Positions 1-8,984 of a stretch of DNA of 26,163 nucleotides are shown here, piece after piece. The stretch is from Phytophthora quininea. Lineage: Eukaryota > Oomycota > Peronosporomycetes > Peronosporales > Peronosporaceae. The position numbers and the translations under genes are program-made. The notes beneath the pieces were generated by a model, which saw only the letters and a program-made list of their open reading frames with translations, did no database searches and had not been told where the DNA came from. Location of the stretch: assembly GCA_011947345.1 (NCBI GenBank), contig JAAVTG010000070.1, positions 1-26,163 of the forward strand. Reading direction: 5' to 3'. Each line of letters opens with the position of its first letter. Position 1 is the first letter of the stretch.

Positions 1-306
1 ACTTCAACGACTCTGTCGTTGCCGGCCGTGCAATCCTTCACGAGCCTTTGCAAGTGCAAATTGCTGGCGAGGTTGGGACCCACCAGCACCAAATGCAGCG
101 CGCTCAGAGGCGTCTCGTCGGCCACATGCTGGGAAAAGGACTGGAACACGTCGAAGGGAGTCCCTGAATTGCCTTCGCGGTGGTCGGCGCCCAGCAGATG
201 CATCGTCAGCGCCTTTACCGAAGGCGACGTCGTGGTCGTGACTGTGCTGTAGACGTCGTAGCCACTCCACCAGCGTCGCCGCGCGAGTCTCGGAAGGCGA
301 AGCCAT
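1..306 (-). CDS. MSS51 C-terminal-domain-like protein, 5' part (runs off left edge)
   Basis: I read a minus-strand gene from an ATG at 306 (MASPSETRAATLVEWL) with one frame change near 250. After it the other frame stays open to the window edge and reads SPSVKALTMHLLGAD, then ALHLVLVGPNLASNL. The pattern of a hydrophobic strand ending in LLGAD and a later LVLVGP is typical of the C-terminal domain of mitochondrial splicing suppressor 51-like and MYND-finger proteins, whose function outside yeast is poorly known. No MYND finger is visible: the domain starts about 20 residues from this ATG, so either the protein is short or an upstream exon was missed. An Inr-like CCATTTT lies 53 nt upstream. 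The family call rests on pattern only. Confidence 0.4.
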
Positions 307-358
307 GGGTGGTCTAGTATTGACCGGCGGTAAAATAAATTGCCCAAATTCGTTCTAT

Positions 359-365
359 AAAATGG
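359..365 (-). promoter_or_regulatory. Oomycete Inr-like element for the MSS51-like gene
   Basis: On the minus strand this reads CCATTTT, which fits the oomycete initiator pattern YCAYTYY, about 53 nt upstream of the ATG at 306. It sits in the 203-bp spacer shared with the divergent transporter gene. The pattern is short and could occur by chance. Confidence 0.3.
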
Positions 366-509
366 GCAAGACGTGTTTATGGCCAATCGGGTCATCTTCA
401 GAATCAGGTCACGTACGCACGATAGAGACGACGACTGCATTTTTCATCAAGACGCCGACGCCGATCCAGCGCCATAGAGCAATAGAGCGCTAGAGCAGCA
501 GGAGAAGGC

Positions 510-2166
510 ATGGCGCCGGCGGACACGACCTGGATGGACACGGGCAGCCACCCGTACCGCTACCTCTACGTGGCATTTGCGATCTTCCAGTGTTTCCTGG
601 GCGCAGGCATCATCTTTGGCTGGTATGTTCCATAATCAATGCCAATACTGAGAGTATTCATGCGACGGTGGTGGAATAATTTGCTGCTGCAGGACGTCGC
701 TGGTACCGATGCTGGAGAAGGAGCGCGTCTACAATGAGTTCTGCAAGACGGGAGAAGCAAGTACGTGGATAATGAGATCCTAGCAGCAATACGCTGAACT
801 AAAGTGTTTTTTTGCAGTATGTCAAGCACAGAGCGATCAGCTGCAGTATGCGTTTACGATGGCCGGATCCAGCAGCATGTGGTCCAATCTATTACTTGGA
901 TTTGTTTTCGACAAGTAGGTGTTTTGATCCAGTGGCGGAATTGGCCACGCTGTTCGGCGACTAAGACGTGCGATTTGTTGCGGCAGGTTCGGGCCTCGTG
1001 TGACGAAGTCGATTTCGCTCGTGCTGCTAATTATCGGCGCCCTACTCATGGGCAATGCGCATTATCGGTATGCAGGATGTTATTTACTTTCCATGTGCTA
1101 CAAAAGCCGACACTTGTGGATGTTTGTTGGTAGAATAAACGGTGAAGGACCCGATCTACTGCTTATGGGGATGATGTTGGTCGGCTTCTCAGGCCCGGGT
1201 ATCCAGCTTTCTGGCATCCACATCTCCAATCTGTTCCCGAGGCAACCGCGTTCGTTTCGTGCTTCATCGTTGGAGGACTCCAGTTGAGCTTCCTGATCTT
1301 CACGCTGTTTAACCTCGCGTATATGCACCTCGGGATGGCTAAGTCGACGATTTTCGCGCTCTATGCCGGGGTAGTGGTTCTCTCGCTCATCGGCACGGTA
1401 CTCACGGAGCCAGACACGCCGTTTGAAGCCGAGAATGGACCGGATGACCAGCACGAGTTGCTCTCTCCGATGCGCTTGCCTTCTTCAAAGAGGAGGAAGC
1501 ATCGCTACTCATGTCCACTCCGGAGCTGGAGAAGTACCGCAGACGCCACCGCCGCCCCACCAATGAGGTGTTCTTCGACGGAGACCTGCACAACCGCTCG
1601 TTCCGCACACAAGTGTTGTCCAAGCCGTTCCTCCTCATCACGTTCTACTTCTCGATTTTGTCGCTCTGGTGCAACTTCTTCTTGGGCAGCATCACGGCGC
1701 TACTACGATGGAAGCAACTTCCGGAGACCGAGGTCGCGAGCTTGCTTGGAAAACTGGCGTTCGTGACTACCTAGCAGCGTGGTGTTCATTCCGGTCGTTG
1801 GCTATCTGCTGGAAACGTGTGGATATACGTACTCTTCGCTGTTCTGCACGGTGGTGGCGCTCGTCTTCACGGTGTTGCTGAGCAGCTCCTCAAGTGGCTG
1901 GATCGTTGCGGGCTTCGCGACGTACGCGTTTTTCCGCACCATCATGTTCCCGCTGTTGTTCGCGTACTTGGGCCACCGCTTCGGTTTCCAGCACTTTGGG
2001 GCGCTGTCGGGGATTGCGTTCTGCATCGGAGGCATCGTGGGGCTGCTGCAGACGCCGATCGCCGCGATCGGAGACTTCCGGACCATCGGATACCTGCAGG
2101 TTCGTGTTCACCCTCTGCATCTGGTTCTGGTCGGATGTGCTGGAGTTGACGGACCTTCAAAACTAA
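510..2166 (+). CDS. SLC43-like major facilitator superfamily transporter (4 frameshifts)
   Basis: Predicted 12-helix membrane transporter of the SLC43/FMP42-like MFS group, whose characterised animal members move large neutral amino acids; the substrate here is unknown. Five exons with introns 623-692, 761-817, 915-986 and 1068-1133, all GT-AG. The first helix pair ends in the MFS signature FDKFGPRVTKS. The second half holds helices near SKPFLLITFYFSI, VVFIPVVGYLLE, and GIAFCIGGIVGLLQ, and it ends in FTLCIWFWSDVLELTDLQN and TAA. The frame changes near 1237 (missing C in TTCCC), 1468 (missing base), 1768 (extra base that creates TAG) and 2102 (extra G). Domain order and length (about 480 residues) are complete, so I favour sequence error over a true pseudogene, but decay cannot be excluded. 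Confidence 0.7.
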
Positions 2167-2536
2167 CGAAATGTGGTTGCTGTGTGCACTTTTTATCGGG
2201 TCCCGTGCTCAGTTCGGATCGCTGTTGCTGACGTTGGTGGCGCCGTACTTTGAAAGGCAACGAGACTTGTACTACTAGCTCAAGTTGCAGGCGAACGGAC
2301 AGGCAAAGTCGCTGCCGATGATGTGTAACGGCTGGGCGGTGGTAACGCGAATTCTGATCATACCGGTCGGGTTGTTCAGCGCAAGTGAGAACTGCCTGTC
2401 AACATGGCGAAAAAGGAAAGCCGGCAGACACCACTGCAAGCCGCCCCAAAGACAAACAACCGAGCACGCATGGCAGCTTCAAGGCCGTCACGGAGAGACA
2501 CACGAGCTTTTGATAGACGCGAAGAGCAACAACATG
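2167..2536 (+). other. Possible decayed membrane-protein coding remnant
   Basis: Between the transporter stop and the next promoter, one plus frame reads EMWLLCALFIGSRAQF, then LLLTLVAPYFERQRDLYY, a TAG at 2276, and then LKLQANGQAKSLPMM and WAVVTRILIIPVGLF. This alternation of hydrophobic helices and polar linkers looks like a broken membrane-protein fragment, possibly an extension or relic of a transporter. I do not recognise the family. Beyond about 2540, up to the ZZ gene, I see no coding signal. Confidence 0.25.
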
Positions 2537-2728
2537 ACTACAACTCAGGACCGTACCCATCTCTCACAAATCCAGCGTTTTAGCGCGTTCTATGCGCCTC
2601 TCACAGCGTTACTGTATGTCCAGGGGTCACTAAAAACCGCCCTAATCCTGGTAGTCCTATGCCAACGATGGGCGTTGAAACACCCCCACAGCGCAGAAAT
2701 CAGTCGGTTCCCCTTGGCAATTCATTAG

Positions 2729-2735
2729 CCATTCT
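2729..2735 (+). promoter_or_regulatory. Oomycete Inr-like element for the ZZ-finger gene
   Basis: CCATTCT fits YCAYTYY and lies about 29 nt upstream of the ATG at 2764, a normal position for an oomycete transcription start. It supports choosing 2764 over the upstream in-frame ATG at 2659. Confidence 0.4.
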
Positions 2736-2763
2736 TCCCCGCGTGACGACGACTCCAGCGAAC

Positions 2764-4156
2764 ATGTCGCTCTTCTCGCTCCCCAACGTTCTGCGCCGCA
2801 GCGTGCCGTCGGACGGCAGCGACGAGGCGCCGGCTGTGCGGCCCTCCGTGGTCAGCACCAGCCACCTCAACGCGCAGCTCGAGGAGGAAGCCCGGCACGT
2901 GGACCAGCACCTGTTCTTCGGCCCGCAGCAGTCCGTCTTCGAAGGCGAGCGCCAGCGCGTGATCCACGGCGAGCGCAAGGTGCAGAAGAACAACAAGCGC
3001 TACTGGCTCATGTCGGAGCCGCTCAGCATGGAGAGAGACAGCACCACGTCGCTCATCGGCTTCCCCACCGAGCCGGCGTCGCGGGCAGCGGCCTTGGCAG
3101 CAAAATGTCGGCGGCCACGCGCTTCATTGGCCAGAAAATGGCGGCCATGAAGTTCCCGCCCACCCACGTGAACGAGGACTCGTTCTGCGACGGCTGCGGC
3201 ATGGATCCGATCGTGGGCAACATGTACTCGTGCTCCAAGTGCCCCAACTACCATCTGTGCGAGAGCTGCTACCAACTGGGTATGCACGGCTTCGAGGACT
3301 CCAAGCTGCTGCTGGAGGTGAGAGAGGACTTTGCACTGCGGAAGGTCATGGAAGTGTCCAAGAACAAAGTGCCCGAGAAGGTCTTCACGGTGCTGCTCAA
3401 GACGGTGTGTCGCGGACAGGTGGACAAGTTTAACTTCCTGGCCAAGTGGATCACGGCCGTGGTGCTGGGCCAGCCCATCAACACGCTCGAGGTGCGCGGC
3501 ATTGAGATCCCGCACTTGGACGCCGAGACCCGCGCCACGCTCGTGCAGCTCCTGACGCCCGTGCTCGCCGACCGCACGGATCTCGAGGTGTGCATGGAGT
3601 GGTTCTGCCCCGTGAGTGCTACGTACCGGATCTTTCCATCTTGATATAGAGTAACTGACAGGTGCTGGTGTTGTCTTGACACAGGAGGCTGATAACATGG
3701 AGCTGCCTGGCGTGCAGCGCCGTCTGGAGACCATCCGCATCTGGGTGGCCACGGACAAGGACCAGAAATCGCCCTTCGCTACGAAGGAGGGACTCAAGGA
3801 CGACATCACGGAGCCAGACATGTCTCCCGTAAGTGACGGTGGAGAGGTCATGTGCTCTCCGGGCCCTGGCAGCCCCGTCACAAGCTCCAAGGGCTCCGAG
3901 TCCCCGTGCACGACGCCCCCGCCGTCGCCGTCTGTAATGCGCCGCAAATCCACCGGCGCCACGTCGATGACTTCCGAGTCGTCTTCGCAGGTCTCCTCCG
4001 CGTCTGGATGCGCTCTCTCTTGCTGACAAGGTCACTGAGTACAGCTACGAGGAAGACGAAGACTACCACTCGGATTCGGTCAACAGCGACATTGCCCCTC
4101 GGAAAGTAGACGTGTCGCCGTTTTCTGGAAAGCAATCCGAAGGCATTGAAATGTAA
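2764..4156 (+). CDS. ZZ-type zinc finger protein of unknown function (2 frameshifts)
   Basis: Two exons with intron 3612-3684 (GTGAGT...ACAG, phase 0). The N-terminal ~110 residues are polar and charged (MSLFSLPNVLRRSVPSDG). The frame changes near 3080 (missing base) and runs on into a ZZ zinc finger at about residues 140-180: FCDGCGMDPIVGN, YSCSKCPNYHLCESCY, then MHGF, which supplies six cysteines plus a histidine. ZZ fingers bind two zinc ions and usually mediate protein or histone-tail contacts. The region after the finger (KVFTVLLKTVCRGQVDKF to LEVCMEWF) may be a helical domain I do not recognise. A Ser/Pro-rich stretch follows. A second shift near 4020 (extra T) leads into an acidic tail (YSYEEDEDYHSDS) ending in GIEM and TAA. 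Without that shift the protein would stop at 4026. Confidence 0.75.
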
Positions 4157-4561
4157 GAAGAAGGAGGAGACGACGATCAAGGGGCCGGAGGACAAGAAGT
4201 TGCGGCGCGTATGCCGCACAGGTCGACAGGCGATAGATCACGGATAGACTCCTTGGTCTTGGTTTTTGTTTATTTTCATTTTCGCATAGCAGCACTCAAT
4301 TGTACGAGAGTGTGTTTATAAAATCTTGCCATGCTCCATTTCATTTGCATCCTACTACGAAGTAGTTGCATCTGCTGGAAAACTAAAGTGGTCATCAACA
4401 GAACTTGCATGTAGTACCTTCAAAGTAGAAATGAAAATCTTCGCGTTAACGGCTTCGCGTGCTGCATTCCTTCACTGATGAAAATCGCAAGTGACTTCTC
4501 TCTACACTGTATGCGCTGGCACTGCTACCGTGTGCATTTGAGGCTTGCGGACGAGCGCCTC
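4157..4561. other. Convergent intergenic region
   Basis: This is the 405-bp spacer between the 3' ends of the ZZ gene and the USP14 gene. It is AT-richer than the flanking coding sequence. I see no gene-like reading frame or repeat; it presumably holds both 3' UTRs and their polyadenylation signals. Confidence 0.5.
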
Positions 4562-6475
4562 CTAGTTCTTAGCACGGTAGAAAGCGAGATATGCCATGTG
4601 CCAGTCGCCTCCTCCCTTCAACTTCATGATGTCCTCTGTCTTGCACGGCGACACATCGTCGTCATCGTAGCAGTACCAGTCGTCTGTAATACGTTATCGT
4701 TAACGCTACTGGCCTTCCTCAAACCAAACATGAAGCAGAACGAACCTCCTTCGTGGCGCACCCAAGCCATGTAGTGACCAGAGTCGGCGGAGCGACCCTT
4801 GTGCGTCAGAATGGCGAACAACTCGTAGTTGCCCTGGAAATAAAGACAAACATCAGCAATTATTAAAACGACCCCCTTCAACGCGCACAGAAATTAATGT
4901 ACACACCTGGAAATCGACGGAAGCTCAATGCCAGGAGATTTAGCACCCATTGACATTGCACGAGCTGCTTCAAGCGCCGCTCTGTCTTCCTCGGACAGGC
5001 CATCCATGGCATCATCCTCATCGGCCTCCTTCTTCTCTTCAGCGTCTTCTTTCTTCTCCCCAGCAGGTTTCTGTGACATAACAAACTGTGAGGATCTGCT
5101 ATCACACCAGTTTACGAATGGAGTTCTTACGTCCTTGAACTCGTTCAAAATCTTCTCAGCGTTCCTGTACGTTTTGAAAAATACCTCGATCAGTTCATAC
5201 AATTACAACACAAACAATAAAGCTTCATGTGGGCAAACCTGTCACGGGAAATCTTCATGGTCGCCTTCAACTCGTCAGAGCAAAAGTCATAGACATCCAG
5301 CGTCGTAGGGAAGCTAATGGGCTGTGGAGATAGCACAAAATATTAACAAAACCACTCAGACGATATAATCAAGACACAGTTGGACGTACACGCAGCATTT
5401 TGCACTTCACACCCGTGTGGTCACGGCTTTCAGGCGTTGCCTTCCAGTAGAAACGCATGAACTGCACGCATAAGTACTTGGGCAGGCGGTTTATCCGCAT
5501 AGTCTTCTTCCAGACCGCGTTACGGTCCAGAACATCCGAGCGCTTTTCAATCGTTCCCTCAAGTCCCTACTCCCACACAACAATTATCAACACCTTCCCA
5601 AATCATTATAGACAGATCACACTTCAACGTACAATCTTGATGCCATCAGACAGGTGGTTCGTCTCGATCGTGATGTTGCACACGAGTTTGAGCGCCTTCT
5701 CCTTCTTCACCACGGGCGTTTCCATGTCGCTCTCTGTGCACTCGAGTTTCTCGTCCATCTCGAGGCCAAAGAGAGCGTCCACCATATTGCTCGTAGGTCC
5801 CAAACTCTTGACTCCTCCCGCAGGCTGCGTCAGCGTTTGCTGCAGTGTCGAGAACAACGTCGACAAGAACTCTTCACTATCCTGCTGCATGAAGCCTCCG
5901 CTTCGAGGCGCCTGCTGGGCGAACTGAGGGTACGCGCGTCTCAGCACGGACACAAACAGCGCCGGCGTGATGCTGTCCACGCTGCCGTCGAGCTGTCCGT
6001 ACATGTCCCTCAAAGCTGAAGTGAAGTTGTTGGCCAGATCCGCCGACACACCACCGGCCTGGGCCTGTAGTGCACCTCGTAGCTCCTTGACAGGTCGCAG
6101 ACACTGCAGCGTGGCGTTCATGTAGCAGGTATTGCCGAGGTTTACGAGCCCCGCGGGGTACAAGGTACCCGTAGCGGCGATATCCTTGGTGGTCATGTCC
6201 TCGATGAAGACGATAGGCTCCTTGGGCTTCTGTACCACCTCGGCCGAGCCCATGAGCATCACGCCGGCGCCATCCACCAGCTTGTCCAGCGAGGACAGGT
6301 CGGCGTCGTCCTTGAGCATCCCCTTCCAGGCCTTGGACATGAGCTTCTGGCGCTCCACGGGCACGGACGTGAGGTCGTACAGCTGCGCCTTGAAGACGGC
6401 CACGGGCGCCGCCTTGTCCACCACCACGTCCTTGAAGACCTGCTTGCCCCACTTGACGCTCACTTTCGCAGTCAT
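4562..6475 (-). CDS. USP14: Ubiquitin carboxyl-terminal hydrolase, USP14/Ubp6 type
   Basis: Proteasome-associated deubiquitinase that trims ubiquitin chains from substrates docked at the 26S regulatory particle. Seven exons: 5633-6475, 5321-5566 interrupted by the intron 5322-5389, 5239-5321, 5131-5164, 4907-5070, 4746-4833 and 4562-4683; introns are 60-74 bp. The order is an N-terminal ubiquitin-like domain (about residues 3-78, starting MTAKVSVKWGKQ), the cysteine box GLVNLGNTCYMN with the catalytic Cys, QQDSEEFL, RLPKYLCVQFMRF, an acidic linker (EEKKEADEDDAMDG), the histidine box SADSGHYMAW and the end motif GGGDWHMAYLAFYR. All catalytic boxes are present and length is normal. One missing base near 4919 puts ELP out of frame with the following DFQGNYELF. 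The start has an Inr-like CCATTTC about 50 nt upstream. Symbol is by family resemblance. Confidence 0.93.
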
Positions 6476-6521
6476 CTTCTGCTCTCGATGTGATCTCGAT
6501 GCACTTTCACTATGAAGGGAG

Positions 6522-6528
6522 GAAATGG
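6522..6528 (-). promoter_or_regulatory. Oomycete Inr-like element for the USP14 gene
   Basis: Minus-strand CCATTTC matches YCAYTYY and lies about 47 nt upstream of the ATG at 6475, inside the 163-bp gap to the stop codon of the purple acid phosphatase upstream. The gap is just large enough for a compact promoter. Confidence 0.4.
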
Positions 6529-6638
6529 ATCTCCGTCCACCTTCGAGAAACATCCACAAGCATGGCTACATTTTCAGTGGGGATCAAGTTGAAGTCATTT
6601 TGTTAGTTGTTACTGCATGGTGTTGCTGCTTATCGTGC

Positions 6639-8205
6639 TTAGTTGGCGCGATATTTAACGGTGGTGAGTGTGACGCTGTCGGCCAGGACGGCGTCGCCCT
6701 CGGCTCGGTCTTCGTACCACTGCAAGGTGGCGTGGGTCCGGTTGACCACCTTGAGCAGCGAGTAGCCGTAGTCGGCCTGACGGAACGCAGACCACTCTGG
6801 CTGCGGGTCAAAGTACGACGGAGCCAGACCTTCACGGTTACCAGCATCACCCAGCACAACGTACGTGGTGCCGTCCGGAGTCACCTTCTCTTTGTACACC
6901 GGGTGGCTGCGCTCGTAGGCGTGGACGTGTCCCGCGATCGTCAAGTCCACCTTGTACCGGTATAGCAAGTCCTCCATGTTCTGCTTCATGATCATGTGCG
7001 GCTCCATGCCTTGATGGGCCGTGTTGCTGTTGTACCACGGCCCGTGCATGATCACAACCACCCATGGAGTGACGCTGCGGTCCACACGCTGCAGCTCCTG
7101 CTCGAACCACTTGTACTGCAACGACGACGGGTCTGAATCCACGTAGGGCGTCACAATGATAAAATGAGTGAGCCCAACACGGAAGCCGTAGTAGAGGTTG
7201 CGGCGCTGCAGAAGATTCTCGCGCTCGTAGGGCATCTCAAACCGAGTTTGGTACGCCACAAATTTGCTCACGTCGCGCTGGCAGGGACGCTCCACCTCGT
7301 GGTTACCAGCCGAGACCATACTAGCAGGAGTACAAATAATATAGTAGGTTAGGCACGATGTTACCAGGCTTAGTGAGACGACGTCACGTACAATGGCATC
7401 CGGGCTGAAAGCGGCTCGACGAGTTTGCCCCATCGGTCCCACCGGTACTGCTCGCTGTCTGCGTAGGACAGATCACCAGCATGCAAGACCGAGCTCATCC
7501 CGTCAATAGCAGAGAGGTGTCGAAGTGTCTGAATCGAGTACTCCGTTTGACTATTAAGAAGGAGAGAAACAAACAACAAGGTTAGATCACCATAGAACAG
7601 TGCAAAGGGTCCCTTGCTTACCCGAGGTCTCCAATAACACCGAACGTCAACGGAGTATCACTGCCGACGGGAACCACCGTCTTGAACGTGTGTACGTCGC
7701 TCCATCCTCCAGTTTCATCGCCACATTGGTCTTCAACATCAACAGCAACCTTTGTCAGCGCCGCTATCTCACAAGAACTATATCCCCAACTTACAGTAAT
7801 ACAGCGTGTTTGGACGTAGGCGCCTCCTGGAATCGTCACGTGGTGGAACCACGGCGACGTGTAGGAACAAAACTCGTACTGTTCGCAGGGAAGTTCGGCC
7901 TTCTGGGCAGCTGATAGGTCGTCTTTGGACAGTCCGTAGCGCACTGTAGAGCTCGTGGTCTTCTTGTCCGTCGCCCAGGAGATGGTGATGCCCACTGAGT
8001 CTCCACTGCGTCTGCAATTGCAGACTCCTTGCTAGCGCCATGTGGACTTGAGAGGGCGGGGAAACCCCGTAGAACTGCCCCGTAGCAGGGCAGAAGCATT
8101 TGTCAGCGACTCGTCGTACACGGAGACGCGGTAGGCGCTGCTGATCAGCAGTGTGGCAGTCAGGAACAGCGCAGTGGCGCTAACGATCGTCATGGAGGTC
8201 CGCAT
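6639..8205 (-). CDS. Purple acid phosphatase (metallophosphoesterase), 4 frameshifts in exon 1
   Basis: Secreted or vacuolar binuclear-metal phosphatase that hydrolyses phosphate monoesters; in oomycetes a role in phosphate acquisition is plausible (inference). Exons 7795-8205, 7622-7730, 7392-7550 and 6639-7320; introns 64-71 bp. The start at 8205 gives a signal peptide or anchor (MRTSMTIVSATALFLTATLL). An N-terminal Fn-like domain carries FYGVSPPSQVHMALA, ITISWATDKKTTSSTVRYG, PNTLYYYQCGDETGGWS. All five metal motifs are visible: VIGDLG, HAGDLSYAD, SAGNHEVE, VVVIMHGPWY and GHVHAYERSHPVY. Exon 1 changes frame four times, each consistent with one missing base (near 8080, 8035, 8005 and 7825). 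The catalytic exons are clean, so the enzyme is probably functional and the breaks are sequence error. Confidence 0.92.
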
Positions 8206-8388
8206 GGAGCGTCGGGTCTGTCGTGGAGAAGCTGACGTCGCCTCGAGCGCAGCAATTCCGACGTCTCTTGAGAGTTGGTTCTGATTCGTACAGAGCCGTA
8301 AGAAGAGTTCTTATTTGTCACAAGTGGATGCATGTTGCCGACAAGACGTCAATTGGAGACTGCCGAGTGCATGACGCAGCGAGGAGAT

Positions 8389-8946
8389 TCAGGAAGACGG
8401 CGTCGTGTCCTGTGGCATCGAATCTCCGTCCTCCTCCAGATGCGAGGTAACATTGGTTCCATGCACCAGCTGGAGGATCGTCCTCGTGTCGGAAATGGAA
8501 ATCTGTGACGTGGTACGAGCAACATGCAGAAGTCTTGATGACACCAGAGGCTTGCTGCTGCTTGGACTCTAGGCTCTGGAGCGCCGACAGGAGACCGCGT
8601 CGACTAAAATGACCAACCCACTGTAGTGATCCGACGAGAGATTAATTGTGATGGACCTACAGTACTTGTCTGAAGTTGACGACACTGGTAGCCGTCCGTT
8701 CGACGCTGATGAGCTGGTCGATTGTCGACGAGGCAAACTCTGATATCCCATTGATTCCGAATGCTATCAACAAGCGAACAACATGCTGGTCAACTTGGAG
8801 GATCGGAAGGAGCCTCTCATCTTGAGTCTCAGGCACATATTGTAGCTCGTTGTCAACGTTTATGTTGTAGGTGAACAAATTGATTTTAGCCTGTATTTGG
8901 TGTGCACTACACCAGAGCTCCGAAAAAATTCAGTTGCACTGATCAT
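8389..8946 (-). CDS. Unrecognised small protein (about 165 aa, one intron)
   Basis: I do not recognise this gene. The model starts at ATG 8946 (MISATEFF); a missing T in the TTTTTT run leads into SELWCSAHQIQAKINLF, PETQDERLLPILQVDQHVV and STIDQLISVERTATSVV. A 45-bp intron (8621-8665, GTACTG...CTACAG) joins RQ to WVGHFSRRGLLSALQSLE. One extra base near 8535 then leads to TSQISISDTRTILQLVHG and an acidic tail SHLEEDGDSMPQDTTPSS before TGA. The amphipathic helical pattern and natural-looking tail suggest a real soluble protein. It starts 38 bp from the divergent channel gene, whose Inr overlaps this ATG, so the start or orientation could be wrong. The alternative is a remnant. Confidence 0.45.
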
Positions 8947-8949
8947 TTC
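8943..8949 (+). promoter_or_regulatory. Oomycete Inr-like element for the TRPP-RyR channel gene
   Basis: TCATTTC fits YCAYTYY exactly and lies about 36 nt upstream of the channel ATG at 8985. It overlaps the proposed start codon of the opposite-strand small gene, so the two genes would share a very compact promoter. Confidence 0.4.
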
Positions 8950-8984
8950 CAGCGGAGCTCCCGATCGGAGGGTCATCAGCTCCC

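Noticed and set aside
3000..3962. A 320-codon minus-strand open frame over the ZZ gene
   Set aside because: It spans the ZZ gene's intron and lacks any domain, while the plus strand encodes a clear zinc finger and a good splice pair.
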